From positions 1-27,377 of the forward strand of contig JAICHN010000010.1 in assembly GCA_025924845.1 (NCBI GenBank): a DNA stretch of 27,377 nucleotides, in the 5' to 3' direction. Below are positions 8,825 through 16,554 of this stretch, in pieces. Below the pieces are notes generated by a model. The model searched no databases, was not told where the DNA came from, and was given only the letters and a program-made list of their open reading frames with translations. Source of the stretch: Chloroflexota bacterium (GTDB taxonomy: Bacteria > Chloroflexota > UBA5177 > JANWHV01). Position 1 is the stretch's first letter, and every line of letters begins with the position of its first letter. The position numbers and the translations under genes are program-made.

Positions 8825-10090
8825 ATGGTGACGGTACTGGATGAGGCAATTGAGGCGGCCGGCACGAACCTAGTGGGGCGGGTAGCCAAGTTCGCCCAGC
8901 TCTGTCGCGCCCAAGGGTTGCCTATCGCTACGGGCCAGGTGATCGATTGCTGCCGTGCATTGCACTGTATCGAGATCGCCGACCAAACCGAGTTCTATCA
9001 GGCGTGTCAATGCACGCTTTTGACCCGGCACATTGATGAGCCCCTGTTCTCGTATCTGTTCGCCCGGTTTTGGCTGGGCCGCGACGTACGACCCCTCTCG
9101 ATCATCGATCGAGAGACTCATTCTGCCCTGCTCGACAAGCAGGATCCCAACCAAGTGGGGGCGCAGGCGGGAGGGGCCGAAGCACAGGCCGTGCGACTCC
9201 TGATCGATATGCCGGAGAGTGAAGCCGTAGACGAGGAACCCGAAGCCGAGGATGACTCCGCGCCCGATCAGACCGCCGCCTATAGCGCGCGTGAGGTACT
9301 GCGACAGCGTGATTTCTCGCAGCTGGAAGCGGCGGAAATAGCCGAGGTGCGACGTTTGATCGCCCTGCTTCGCTGGCAGCCTGCCACGCGGAAGCTCCGG
9401 CGAACCAAACAGGCCGCCAAGGGGCCGCGATCGGATCCCAGGCGGGCGTTCCGCCTCAGCCTAGCCACGGGCGGCGAGATGATGTCGCTGCCTCGTCGCG
9501 TTCATCGACGAAAGCCTCGGCCTCTCGTGCTGATTTGCGACATCAGCGGTTCCATGGAGCGGTACACGAGCTTGCTGCTCCGCTTCCTCCACGCGCTACG
9601 CCAGGGGCGAGGTGGGGTGGAGACTTTCGTCTTCGGTACCCGGCTAACCCGGATCACCCGCCAACTGCGGAGGCGCGACACTGATGCGGCGCTGGCGGAG
9701 GTAGCCTCCGAAGTGGTTGATTGGGGGGGCGGTACCAGAATTGGCGACTCGTTGGCCACGTTTAATCGGCGTTGGGGGCGCCGCGTGCTTGGGCATGACG
9801 CGGCGGTGGTAGTGATCAGCGACGGCTGGGATCGGGGCGAGCCCCAGGTTCTGGCGGCCGAGATGGCGCACCTTCAGCGCCTTTCGCATCGCCTGATCTG
9901 GCTCAATCCACTGCTGGGTCTGGCAGGCTACGAGCCTCTTACCCGTGGGATGAGAGCGGCTTTGCCCTTCGTGGATGACTTCCTGGCTTCACATAATCTT
10001 GCCAGCTTGGAGCAACTGGGCGCCTTCCTCCGCGATCTGGACGATCAGCGGCCGGAACGCGGTCATCGCACCAGAGAGGTAACTCAGTAA
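8825..10090 (+). CDS. coxE: VWA-domain protein, CoxE-like
   Basis: A 421-residue protein whose C-terminal half is a von Willebrand A domain. The metal-ion-dependent adhesion site is visible as DISGSM with Asp239, then a threonine in GGTRIGDSL and the segment ISDGWDRG. The N-terminal half is helical (TGQVIDCCRALHCIEI, then RHIDEPLFSYLFARFWLG), with an acidic linker near 130-150 (EAVDEEPEAEDDSAP). CoxE works with CoxD as chaperone/adaptor in Mo-Cu site maturation in form I organisms. The start is 11 nt after coxD. The stop codon is built into the first base pairs of the terminator hairpin, so it is the last gene of the operon. Confidence 0.9.
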   Translation: MVTVLDEAIEAAGTNLVGRVAKFAQLCRAQGLPIATGQVIDCCRALHCIEIADQTEFYQACQCTLLTRHIDEPLFSYLFARFWLGRDVRPLSIIDRETHSALLDKQDPNQVGAQAGGAEAQAVRLLIDMPESEAVDEEPEAEDDSAPDQTAAYSAREVLRQRDFSQLEAAEIAEVRRLIALLRWQPATRKLRRTKQAAKGPRSDPRRAFRLSLATGGEMMSLPRRVHRRKPRPLVLICDISGSMERYTSLLLRFLHALRQGRGGVETFVFGTRLTRITRQLRRRDTDAALAEVASEVVDWGGGTRIGDSLATFNRRWGRRVLGHDAAVVVISDGWDRGEPQVLAAEMAHLQRLSHRLIWLNPLLGLAGYEPLTRGMRAALPFVDDFLASHNLASLEQLGAFLRDLDDQRPERGHRTREVTQ

Positions 10091-10113
10091 GGGCGCGCCG
10101 CGACGCGCCCTTA
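10088..10113. terminator. Bidirectional terminator hairpin between coxE and the VOC gene
   Basis: TAAGGGCGCG (10088-10097) pairs perfectly with CGCGCCCTTA (10104-10113) around a 6-nt loop. The coxE stop codon is the first three bases of the stem. Run as is, it can serve both convergent genes, although neither side has a long T-tract. Confidence 0.65.
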
Positions 10114-10128
10114 CCGCGTGACTTGGAT

Positions 10129-10557
10129 CTAGGCTTGCCAGTTCGCGTCGGCGGCGTGGTGGGGCGACTGTGCGGTGATTTGCATCAGTTCGATGCGATT
10201 CCCATCGGGGTCGGTCACCCAGTACTGGTAGTTGCCGTCCACCCCTTTGGTGGGGCCACCCTCGATCATCAGGCCACGATCGCCCAGCGTCTTGACCTCG
10301 GCATGAATGTCATCGACGAGTAGGCAAAAATGATTGTAGCCCGCGTCAGCTCCAGGTTGAGGGCCGACCTTCTTGGCGCCGGGAAACAGCTCAACGAAGT
10401 GACCGGGCGCGATTTGAAGGTAGACGATCCATGGCGACGGTTGGCCCTCGGTATCAAGACGGAACGCCTCGCGTAAGCCGAGGATACCGCAGTAGAACTT
10501 TAATGAACTGTCGAGGTCTGTCACCCGAAACGCAGTGTGGCCGATTCCCGTGATCAC
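10129..10557 (-). CDS. Glyoxalase/bleomycin-resistance/dioxygenase (VOC) family protein
   Basis: A 142-residue single-module VOC protein. The two beta-alpha-beta-beta-beta repeats are recognisable: GIGHTAFRVTDLDSSLKFYCGILGLREAF in the first half and GYNHFCLLVDDIHAEVKTLGDRG through DPDGNRIELMQI in the second. Metal-ligand positions are filled by His near the start of each repeat, Glu in VELFPG and Glu in IELMQ, as in lactoylglutathione lyase. The substrate cannot be named from sequence. I chose the GTG at 10557 because GAGGAG lies just upstream; the frame continues to 10620 without homology. Convergent with coxE, sharing the hairpin. Confidence 0.85.
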   Translation of the reverse strand: MITGIGHTAFRVTDLDSSLKFYCGILGLREAFRLDTEGQPSPWIVYLQIAPGHFVELFPGAKKVGPQPGADAGYNHFCLLVDDIHAEVKTLGDRGLMIEGGPTKGVDGNYQYWVTDPDGNRIELMQITAQSPHHAADANWQA

Positions 10558-10608
10558 GCTGTCTCCTCTCAATCCCACAGGGGACGCTCGTCCCGGTTTC
10601 GTCCGGGA

Positions 10609-10962
10609 ATGTTCCGACACGGCCTCACCTTACAGCTACGCCTAGCCGAGGTGGCGATCCTCCGCGCCCTAGACCTATCCCAATGGCAAGTGCGTACTCT
10701 GTTGCTGTTCGAGGAGGTCTTCCTGCTCGGCGCGGCCATTTTGGGGGGGATCACGGCCGGCCTGCTGACCACGCGCTTATTCCTCCCCTACCTGCCGGTT
10801 GCCGCGAGCGTCGTGCCGCCGTTCGTCGTCGCGATGCCGTGGCTCGCGGTGGGCGAGTTCGTGCTGACTGTGCTGCTGGTATTCGTGCTCGTGCTCAGTC
10901 TGCACGTTTCGCTGCTGTTGCGGGCGGAACTGGGCGGCGTTCCGCGGCTGGGAGACGGCTAA
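10609..10962 (+). pseudogene. C-terminal remnant of an FtsX-like ABC transporter permease
   Basis: The 118 residues match only the last part of an FtsX/MacB-type permease. They contain the hallmark RLAEVAILRALDLSQWQV, then the last two membrane spans (VFLLGAAILGGITAGLL and WLAVGEFVLTVLLVFVLVLSLHV) and a short tail. Full permeases of this family have several hundred more residues with a large extracellular domain, which are absent here. No ribosome-binding site precedes the ATG at 10609, and the 5' break falls just upstream of the divergent VOC gene. No partner ATPase is present. It is most likely the dead end of a deleted transporter gene. Confidence 0.72.
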
Positions 10963-11032
10963 GGCCGCTCTACCCGCCGCGCTTACCGGCAAGTGGCTGA
11001 GCAGCACTCGCATCAACCCGGCAAGGACAGGA

Positions 11033-11347
11033 CTACATCTCACCCTCGGAATCGACCCTTTCAAGATCGCGGTTTGGGTCTCGATTCGGCCACCACCAAT
11101 CGAAGAGGGATCGACCACCGCCAACCACCAGGTTGTCCGTTACGTTGATCACACCGTCCGTGCCGCGGGCCATAGCAATGACCGCATCCTTGGTCTCCTG
11201 ATTCGCCACGTGCCCGGTCAAGGTTGCCGTCGCGCCCTGCACAGCCACGTTTATTGGCAGGGCATCCGGCGCCATCCTCGCTTGAATCGCCGATTCGATG
11301 GCACGGGCGATGCGCTGGTCTGGGCTAAGGGTACTGTCATCGATCAT
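11033..11347 (-). CDS. Single BON-domain protein
   Basis: A 104-residue protein with one BON domain (about 15-80): ARAIESAIQARMAPDALPINVAVQGATATLTGHVANQETKDAVIAM, given here only as landmarks ARAIESAI, INVAVQG, ATLTGHV and GVINVTDNL. BON domains bind phospholipid or act in osmotic-stress and envelope proteins. No signal peptide is seen, so it is probably cytoplasmic. The C-terminus is rich in Trp/Asp/Arg (FDWWWPNRDPNRD). I chose the ATG at 11347, with GGAGG about 7 nt upstream, over the open frame back to 11431. It is a single-gene unit. Confidence 0.8.
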   Translation of the reverse strand: MIDDSTLSPDQRIARAIESAIQARMAPDALPINVAVQGATATLTGHVANQETKDAVIAMARGTDGVINVTDNLVVGGGRSLFDWWWPNRDPNRDLERVDSEGEM

Positions 11348-11539
11348 GGACGGACCTCCAACCATCAACCGTTCGGCTCCGCGCCGGTTCGATCCGACGC
11401 GAAGACGCGGCCAAACGACACGTGTGACCACAGCCTTATGTCCATCATGCCGAAGTAGGCAACAGGCGGCATCGCGCGTTCGGATGAGCCATACCGAGCG
11501 GCGGTCTAGTCCTGCTTCCTGCGGTATTAAAAGCCAAAC

Positions 11540-11836
11540 CTACTCACTCTCAATGTCACCCCCCTTGTGCCGGTTCTGCGATGCGTGCCAGACATGTATG
11601 ATATGGACTATGTCGTCGACCACTGCATACTCGATCACGTATGGTAGCCGAGGCACTGCCAACTCCCGGTGGCCAGACCTCGTGCGGTGTCCACTTTCGG
11701 GGAACGTCCCGAGCCGTGCCGCCGCTTGCGCTACGCGATGGAGTACAGCATAGGCGCGAGCCGGAGTGCTGTGCGCCGCTATATAGGCATGGAGGGCATC
11801 GCGGAGCCTCCGGTGCCCAGACTACAGGCGTTTCAC
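11540..11836 (-). pseudogene. ParE/RelE-family toxin reading frame with no usable start (in-frame amber)
   Basis: Directly after the antitoxin TAG (11824-11822), the same frame stays open for 93 codons to a TAG at 11542-11540. It reads as a ParE-type toxin: LRDALHAYIAAHS, AAARLGTFPESGHR, HRELAVPRLPYVIEY and IIHVWHASQNRH, in the family's order and spacing. There is no ATG, GTG or TTG in frame until the last third. If translation began at the GTG inside the antitoxin end (11836), codon 5 would be the amber; a TGG there would restore the Trp that ParE toxins often have at this place and a normal length of about 98 residues. So the toxin is either broken or made by an unusual route. A sequencing frameshift is the other explanation. 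Confidence 0.7.
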
Positions 11837-12130
11837 CCACTCAGCCTCCTGGTCGATATCTTGCTCTGCTTTCGCGACTTCCTCAGGTGTGAGCAGTCCG
11901 GCCGCACGATCACTTTCCATACGTGCTTCCACATCACGCTCAACCTCAAGTTGTGTCTTCCATCCGGCTGTACGCTGCTCTCGTGTCAATGGATCCACGG
12001 CGCGTAGTTCGAGCGGAATAGGGTCGATTCCTACCGTCTGACCAACCTGAAGCCCACGGGCCTCCAACTCCTCGCGTGGAATCGTCACGACATAGCTATT
12101 GCCGGCTTTCCATATCTTGGCGACGATCAT
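11822..12130 (-). CDS. AbrB/MazE-type antitoxin
   Basis: A 102-residue protein with an N-terminal swapped-hairpin AbrB/MazE/SpoVT DNA-binding domain (about 1-48): KIWKAGNSYVVTIPREELEARGLQVGQTVGID, seen as the landmarks GNSYVVTIP and GLQVGQ. The C-terminal half is charged and helical (TPEEVAKAEQDIDQEAEW), the usual toxin-neutralising tail. The ATG at 12130 has a strong GGAGGG six nucleotides upstream. As established for this family, it probably represses its own promoter and blocks the toxin. The toxin frame follows in the same frame after a single stop codon, which is odd: typical pairs overlap in a different frame. Confidence 0.85.
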   Translation of the reverse strand: MIVAKIWKAGNSYVVTIPREELEARGLQVGQTVGIDPIPLELRAVDPLTREQRTAGWKTQLEVERDVEARMESDRAAGLLTPEEVAKAEQDIDQEAEWVKRL

Positions 12131-12294
12131 CGCATTCCCTCCAAATGTAGTTACGGTGATTACAGCTTACCCTCGATTGTCTCATTGCGGGAAGGCCGCC
12201 CATTTTCAGAGGCTAACCTAGAACCGGTCATCCACATGCTGCCCACTTTCCTGAGCGGGGCGGTTACGCAGCCGATGTCGCCCAAAGGATCAAC

Positions 12295-12507
12295 CTAGTG
12301 ACGCCACCATCGGGTCCACCATCGCGGACGCCTCTTGATGCGCTTAACCGCCTGGCGTTGCTCAGCGACAATCTCGCTGCCGAGGGACACGCACTCATCG
12401 CAGATGAACACGCCACTCGGCCCGGCGAACAGGCGATCCGCCCGGGATTTGTACCCGCGGCAGAACGAGCACCGGTACTCAAGCCGCTCATCATCCATGG
12501 CCGTCAT
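12295..12507 (-). CDS. Stand-alone ClpX-type C4 zinc finger small protein
   Basis: A 70-residue protein that is essentially only the N-terminal zinc-binding domain of ClpX. Residues near 12-47 read YRCSFCRGYKSRADRLFAGP then GVFICDECVSLGSEIV, with both CxxC pairs at ClpX spacing. No AAA+ module follows. The tail is strongly basic and aromatic (KRIKRRPRWWTRWWRH). In ClpX this domain dimerises and binds adaptors or substrates, so a free copy could act as an adaptor, decoy or a regulator; this is inference. I chose the ATG at 12507, with AGGA seven nucleotides upstream; the frame is open to 12702 but the extension looks non-coding. A second in-frame ATG lies three codons later. Confidence 0.78.
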   Translation of the reverse strand: MTAMDDERLEYRCSFCRGYKSRADRLFAGPSGVFICDECVSLGSEIVAEQRQAVKRIKRRPRWWTRWWRH

Positions 12508-12715
12508 CGCCTCGTCCTGGTCACCACTTCGCGCCCGGTGCCGCATCCCCCAAACGCCGTCGCGCGAGCACCGGAGTGGGAATCGTATTTGTGGCCTTCC
12601 AAAACATATACGGACAGGTATTACACCGTCCGTGTAGGGCTGGACTTGCCGGGCACTGCAAACGTGGCCCACCTTGACGTCGTCTGCATCGCCGGCCGCC
12701 ATGCATTATCGAGCC

Positions 12716-14302
12716 CTACGCGACGGCGCCGGCCAGCGTGCCCGACGCGGTGAACAGCGCCAACGCGACGATCCAGAGGACGGCGATCGGCTCGTTCACC
12801 CAAATGTAGAAATCGAGTGTACCCGCCACCGCGACCACCAGCAGGCTGCAGGCGGCAAGGGCCTGCCATCGCGGAAGCACCAATGCTCTCGGCCGTGCGA
12901 CCACCCAGCGGAGATCGGGGGTTTGAGCCGGGCCAATTCCAGACTGCAAGGCGATATCCGAAAGACTAGCCGAGTGATTTCGCTGCCCGGGACCCCGGTC
13001 GCTCCAGCTGGCCCGCCTCAGGCGCGCCAAGGGCGCTGCTCGTATGGCACCCGGCGGGGAGGTAGTGCGCGGCCTCCAACGGCGGGCTGCCAGACTCAGC
13101 AGAGGGGCCAGCATCAGGATGAGCCAGGGGATCGCGCCCAGCGGGCCCAATTCGGCTTGCGCCAGGAGGTACGTATTATGGACCGGAAGCGACGAGGTCT
13201 GAACGCCGGCCTGAGAAGGGAGGAAGCGGTCCGCGGCGAGCGCGAAGTTATTGCCGCCAACCCCGGTTAAGGGGCGCCATGCGATGACCTTGAAAGAGAG
13301 TTCCAGCAAGGAGATCCGCTCCACGATCGAGGTTTCCTCCAGCCGATTACTGGTCGGCTGGAGACGCACGCTCACTGCCTCCCATTCGGCTGGGAGGAGC
13401 ACGGCCAGGGCCAGCGTGATGGCCAGCCCGGCGAGGAGTGTACGTCCTACAATGCGTCCGCGGTCGGCGGTACGTTGGAGGACCAAATAGATGCCGCCGG
13501 CCGCGAGGCCCAGCCACGCCGACCGTGAGAGGCTCAACAGCACGCCCGCGGCGATCAGTGTGATGCTTAGCGGCACGAGCGTCCGGCGCAACGCGGCGCC
13601 TAGCCGCTTACCCCGCGCTTGGAGCGTGCCTCCGGGCCGCTCCGCTGCCGTAAGCAGCCCGAACATAAGGGGCAGGCCCGCGGCAAGGAGCCCGCCCATC
13701 ACATTGGGGTGCGGCAATACCCCGTAAGGACGCAATATGCGCGTGCCCTGTACCAACACCACCGCAGTACCGGAAGTGGCGCGGAGCATGGTCGGCTCGT
13801 ACAGCCAGCGCCATCCCAAGGGATTTTGGTGGATCGCCTGTGCGCCGGCAAGGAGCCCATTGAGGCAAAGACCGGGCGCGAGCCAACGAGCGAGCGTCGG
13901 CGCCGTGAGTCGGCCTGCGGCAAGGGCGCGATAGAGGTAGAGATAGAGTGCGGTAAGCCCCCCTGAGCGGACGGCAAAGTGCATCGCCGCGGCGCGGTCC
14001 GCCGCCGAAAAGATGGCCAATCCTGAAGCCAGGGTGAACACAAGCAGTGCCCCACTCACCCAGCGGGGTTGAAGCATCACGCGATCCCGGCCGGTCAACA
14101 GCGCGCCTACCCAGCCGACCAGGATCCCGACCAGCAGGAGGTCGGCGAGGTCAAAGCCGGTATTGAGTAGGCCCGCCGGTGGAGCAGGCAGCCCGATGCT
14201 GCTGAACGGCCAATGCGGGCCCCATGCCAAAGTCAAAAGCAGGGCCAGGCAGCAGGCATCCGCGAACCGTAGGCTAAAGATGCCGGCTCGCAACGTCACC
14301 AA
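12716..14302 (-). CDS. O-antigen ligase-like / Wzy-type polysaccharide membrane protein
   Basis: A membrane protein of up to 528 residues with about ten to twelve hydrophobic spans. It has the marks of the O-antigen ligase (WaaL/RfaL, Wzy_C) superfamily: ILRPYGVLPHPNVMGGLLA before a periplasmic-loop region, a stretch of helices (LVPLSITLIAAGVLLSLSRSAWLGLA), then LTGVGGNNFALAADRFL and VHNTYLLAQAELGPLGAI. Family members join or polymerise sugar chains on lipid carriers at the outer face of the membrane. The start is uncertain: TTG at 14302 or GTG at 14299, with no clear ribosome-binding site. It lies 109 nt after the hydrolase gene in the same direction and so probably belongs to the same polysaccharide cluster. 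Confidence 0.82.
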   Translation of the reverse strand: MVTLRAGIFSLRFADACCLALLLTLAWGPHWPFSSIGLPAPPAGLLNTGFDLADLLLVGILVGWVGALLTGRDRVMLQPRWVSGALLVFTLASGLAIFSAADRAAAMHFAVRSGGLTALYLYLYRALAAGRLTAPTLARWLAPGLCLNGLLAGAQAIHQNPLGWRWLYEPTMLRATSGTAVVLVQGTRILRPYGVLPHPNVMGGLLAAGLPLMFGLLTAAERPGGTLQARGKRLGAALRRTLVPLSITLIAAGVLLSLSRSAWLGLAAGGIYLVLQRTADRGRIVGRTLLAGLAITLALAVLLPAEWEAVSVRLQPTSNRLEETSIVERISLLELSFKVIAWRPLTGVGGNNFALAADRFLPSQAGVQTSSLPVHNTYLLAQAELGPLGAIPWLILMLAPLLSLAARRWRPRTTSPPGAIRAAPLARLRRASWSDRGPGQRNHSASLSDIALQSGIGPAQTPDLRWVVARPRALVLPRWQALAACSLLVVAVAGTLDFYIWVNEPIAVLWIVALALFTASGTLAGAVA

Positions 14303-14411
14303 CGATCACGGGCAGCCGTACCCGCCGCTCTAGTGCATTCTTCGATCATCCTGGATCCTCTTGCCCCGACGCATTTTCCGTATATACGCGGATAATTACG
14401 GTGTAGGTGGA

Positions 14412-16529
14412 CTATAGTGAAGAACTGGAGAGCTCGACATCGCCGATAATGAAGCGCACGAGCCCCATGGGTAGGCGCACCTGACCCATCCCGACCGGGA
14501 GTGGCGTAACGGCGCCGTCCAGGTCGCGGATCGAACCTCCCTGACCGTGCAGGGCAATCGATACGGTACGAGATTGGCCGGGGCTCCAGAGCGCCAGCAC
14601 CGCCGGCTGCGTGCCCGACGGTGCGGAGCGCACAGCAAACAGCCCTGGCGGTGCGGCCGGAACTTCGACGACGTGCCAATCACCCAGCACGGAGGCCAGG
14701 ACGGCCAGGGCCTGGTAGGAAGCCTTTTCGCTGAAGTCACGTCGCAACAGCCCGTAGTTGTCTTCATGATCGTCGGCCGACAGCCCGTCGTTGCGGGCGT
14801 CGTACCAGAAGTAGTTCTCCACGCCGGCGATGCGGCTCAAAAGGTAGGCGCGGATCAACAGACGAGCCTGCTCCAGGTCATCGATAGTCGGATTACGATA
14901 GTCGCTGGCCCAACCCTGTTCGGTAATCCAGATGCGGGATGGGTGACCAGAGGCTTGCACCATGCGTTGCAGCCTACCTACCGTCTCCGTCAGGCCCGCT
15001 GCTTCGGGCGAGCGCCTGCCCTCGTAGGGATGGAAGGAGAAGACATCGAAAAGGGGTCGCCGTACGTTCAGAACGCGCTCGATCCAGGCGAGCGACGCTA
15101 CGGAGGCGGGATTCGAGAGATCGCCCGGCCCGGCGGCGCAGGGGCCGACCACCAGGACGCCGGGATCGACTTCCTTCAGGGTCGCATAGGATGCCGCGAG
15201 CAGTTCCACGTACTGCTCGGCCGAGCCGCGCCAGGAGAGCGGCAGGTTCGGCTCGTTCCAGATCTCCCAGGCATCGACCTTTCCGCGATAGCGCGTGGCG
15301 ATGGTGCGCAAATATTTGGTGAATTCGCTCACCCCTCGTGCCGTGTAAGGGTGAGTCCAGGCGGGCCAGGCCGTGGGCAGGCCCAGTACTCGCAAGCCGG
15401 CGGAGCGGGCGGCGTCGATGGCACGGTCGAGGCGGCGCACACTTACCCGGTTGCCTACCGGGGAAAGCTGCTGCCAATTGAAGTCTTCACGCACCCAACG
15501 AACGCCGCAATCCGCGACCTGCCTGGCCAATCGTCCCATCTCCCGAGGCAGTACTCGGCTGCTGAGCGCCGCGTGTACACCCATCCCGGCGAGCGGAACC
15601 GGCACGAGGATGTCCGCACCGCGCACCAGGCTGGCCTGTGCCGTGACGACGGCGCCCCTCGCCGTCGCCTGTGCCGCCACCTGTACGACTGGTGGAGTGG
15701 GCGAAGAAGCGAGGTTCGGTACGGGGATAAACCGGGTCGCTTGCCCTCCGGCGGACAGGCCAAGCCGCCAGATGCCTCGTGCGAGTGACGCGCCGGCGAG
15801 GCCGACCAGACCATAGGCGAGGGTAACCTCGTTTGCCGTGGGCAGCAGATTTTCCACCGTGAGCGTGAAACCGTGGCGCGCCGGTACAGGCGCCGCGTCC
15901 AGGCGCAGGCCGTCGGCACGTTGGAGTCGCGTGCGCACGCGCAACCGCCGTAGCCAAACCGTTCCGGTTCGGCGGCCGGGACCAGTAGTCATCAAGATGG
16001 CTGCCACCGTAAGGGGAGGCCGAACGATGTGATCGGCCGGGCCGCCAAATACCGTCCAGGCGGGGCCGTCGAGGTCGTGAAGGGTCCGCATGGCCCGTAG
16101 GGCGCCCGGTCGATCGAGGCGGGCGATGGTGGTTTGGAAATACTGACCAGTGCGGTCGCGCAGTCGAATAGCTAGACGACGGCCGCCGCCGTCGCTTTCA
16201 CCCAGCAAGACGACCGCGTCCGGCCTGCCGCGAAAGGCATCCAGGCGATTGGCGATGCCCACGTAAGTAGCTCCGGCTCGAAAGTCGTAGGTCAGGACGC
16301 CGCCTTTCCAGTCGCTGTTGCCCGCTACATCGTCATCCTCGAAGAGCAGCCAACCCTCCGCGTCCGAAAAAGACGCTACCGTGTATTCAGTCGCGAACCA
16401 TGGCTCTGGGGGGCGCGCCGCAATCCTGACCGCGACAGGTAGGGCCGGAACCGCGGCCAGAAAGCTCCGGCGATCTATAGGGAAGTAACAGCCGGCCAAA
16501 GGTTCGTTCTCGCTCCAGCGCATCGGCAT
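14412..16529 (-). CDS. Secreted clan GH-A glycoside hydrolase (GH39/PslG-like), Tat signal
   Basis: A 705-residue exported hydrolase. The N-terminus has a twin-arginine motif, DRRSFLAA, followed by a hydrophobic stretch (AVPALPVAVRIAA), so export in folded form by Tat is likely. Residues about 40-190 form a beta-sandwich-like carbohydrate-binding region. The TIM barrel runs from about 325 to 600: acid/base Glu426 in IWNEPN and nucleophile Glu537 in ITEQGW, the clan GH-A pattern seen in GH39 and in the exopolysaccharide hydrolase PslG. A C-terminal beta domain follows. The ATG at 16529 has GAGGG seven nucleotides upstream. It sits 25 nt after the beta-mannosidase and before the ligase-like gene, so it likely trims or remodels an exopolysaccharide. 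The exact substrate is unknown. Confidence 0.85.
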   Translation of the reverse strand: MPMRWSENEPLAGCYFPIDRRSFLAAVPALPVAVRIAARPPEPWFATEYTVASFSDAEGWLLFEDDDVAGNSDWKGGVLTYDFRAGATYVGIANRLDAFRGRPDAVVLLGESDGGGRRLAIRLRDRTGQYFQTTIARLDRPGALRAMRTLHDLDGPAWTVFGGPADHIVRPPLTVAAILMTTGPGRRTGTVWLRRLRVRTRLQRADGLRLDAAPVPARHGFTLTVENLLPTANEVTLAYGLVGLAGASLARGIWRLGLSAGGQATRFIPVPNLASSPTPPVVQVAAQATARGAVVTAQASLVRGADILVPVPLAGMGVHAALSSRVLPREMGRLARQVADCGVRWVREDFNWQQLSPVGNRVSVRRLDRAIDAARSAGLRVLGLPTAWPAWTHPYTARGVSEFTKYLRTIATRYRGKVDAWEIWNEPNLPLSWRGSAEQYVELLAASYATLKEVDPGVLVVGPCAAGPGDLSNPASVASLAWIERVLNVRRPLFDVFSFHPYEGRRSPEAAGLTETVGRLQRMVQASGHPSRIWITEQGWASDYRNPTIDDLEQARLLIRAYLLSRIAGVENYFWYDARNDGLSADDHEDNYGLLRRDFSEKASYQALAVLASVLGDWHVVEVPAAPPGLFAVRSAPSGTQPAVLALWSPGQSRTVSIALHGQGGSIRDLDGAVTPLPVGMGQVRLPMGLVRFIIGDVELSSSSL

Positions 16530-16554
16530 AAGGCGCCCTCAAACATACCACCTT

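Noticed and set aside
11556..11840. 94-codon minus-strand frame over the toxin region
   Set aside because: Cys/Ser/Arg/Pro-rich shadow; the ParE-like frame next to it carries the homology.
12298..12753. Plus-strand frame over the zinc-finger gene
   Set aside because: Antisense shadow with no recognisable domain; the minus strand encodes the ClpX-type finger.
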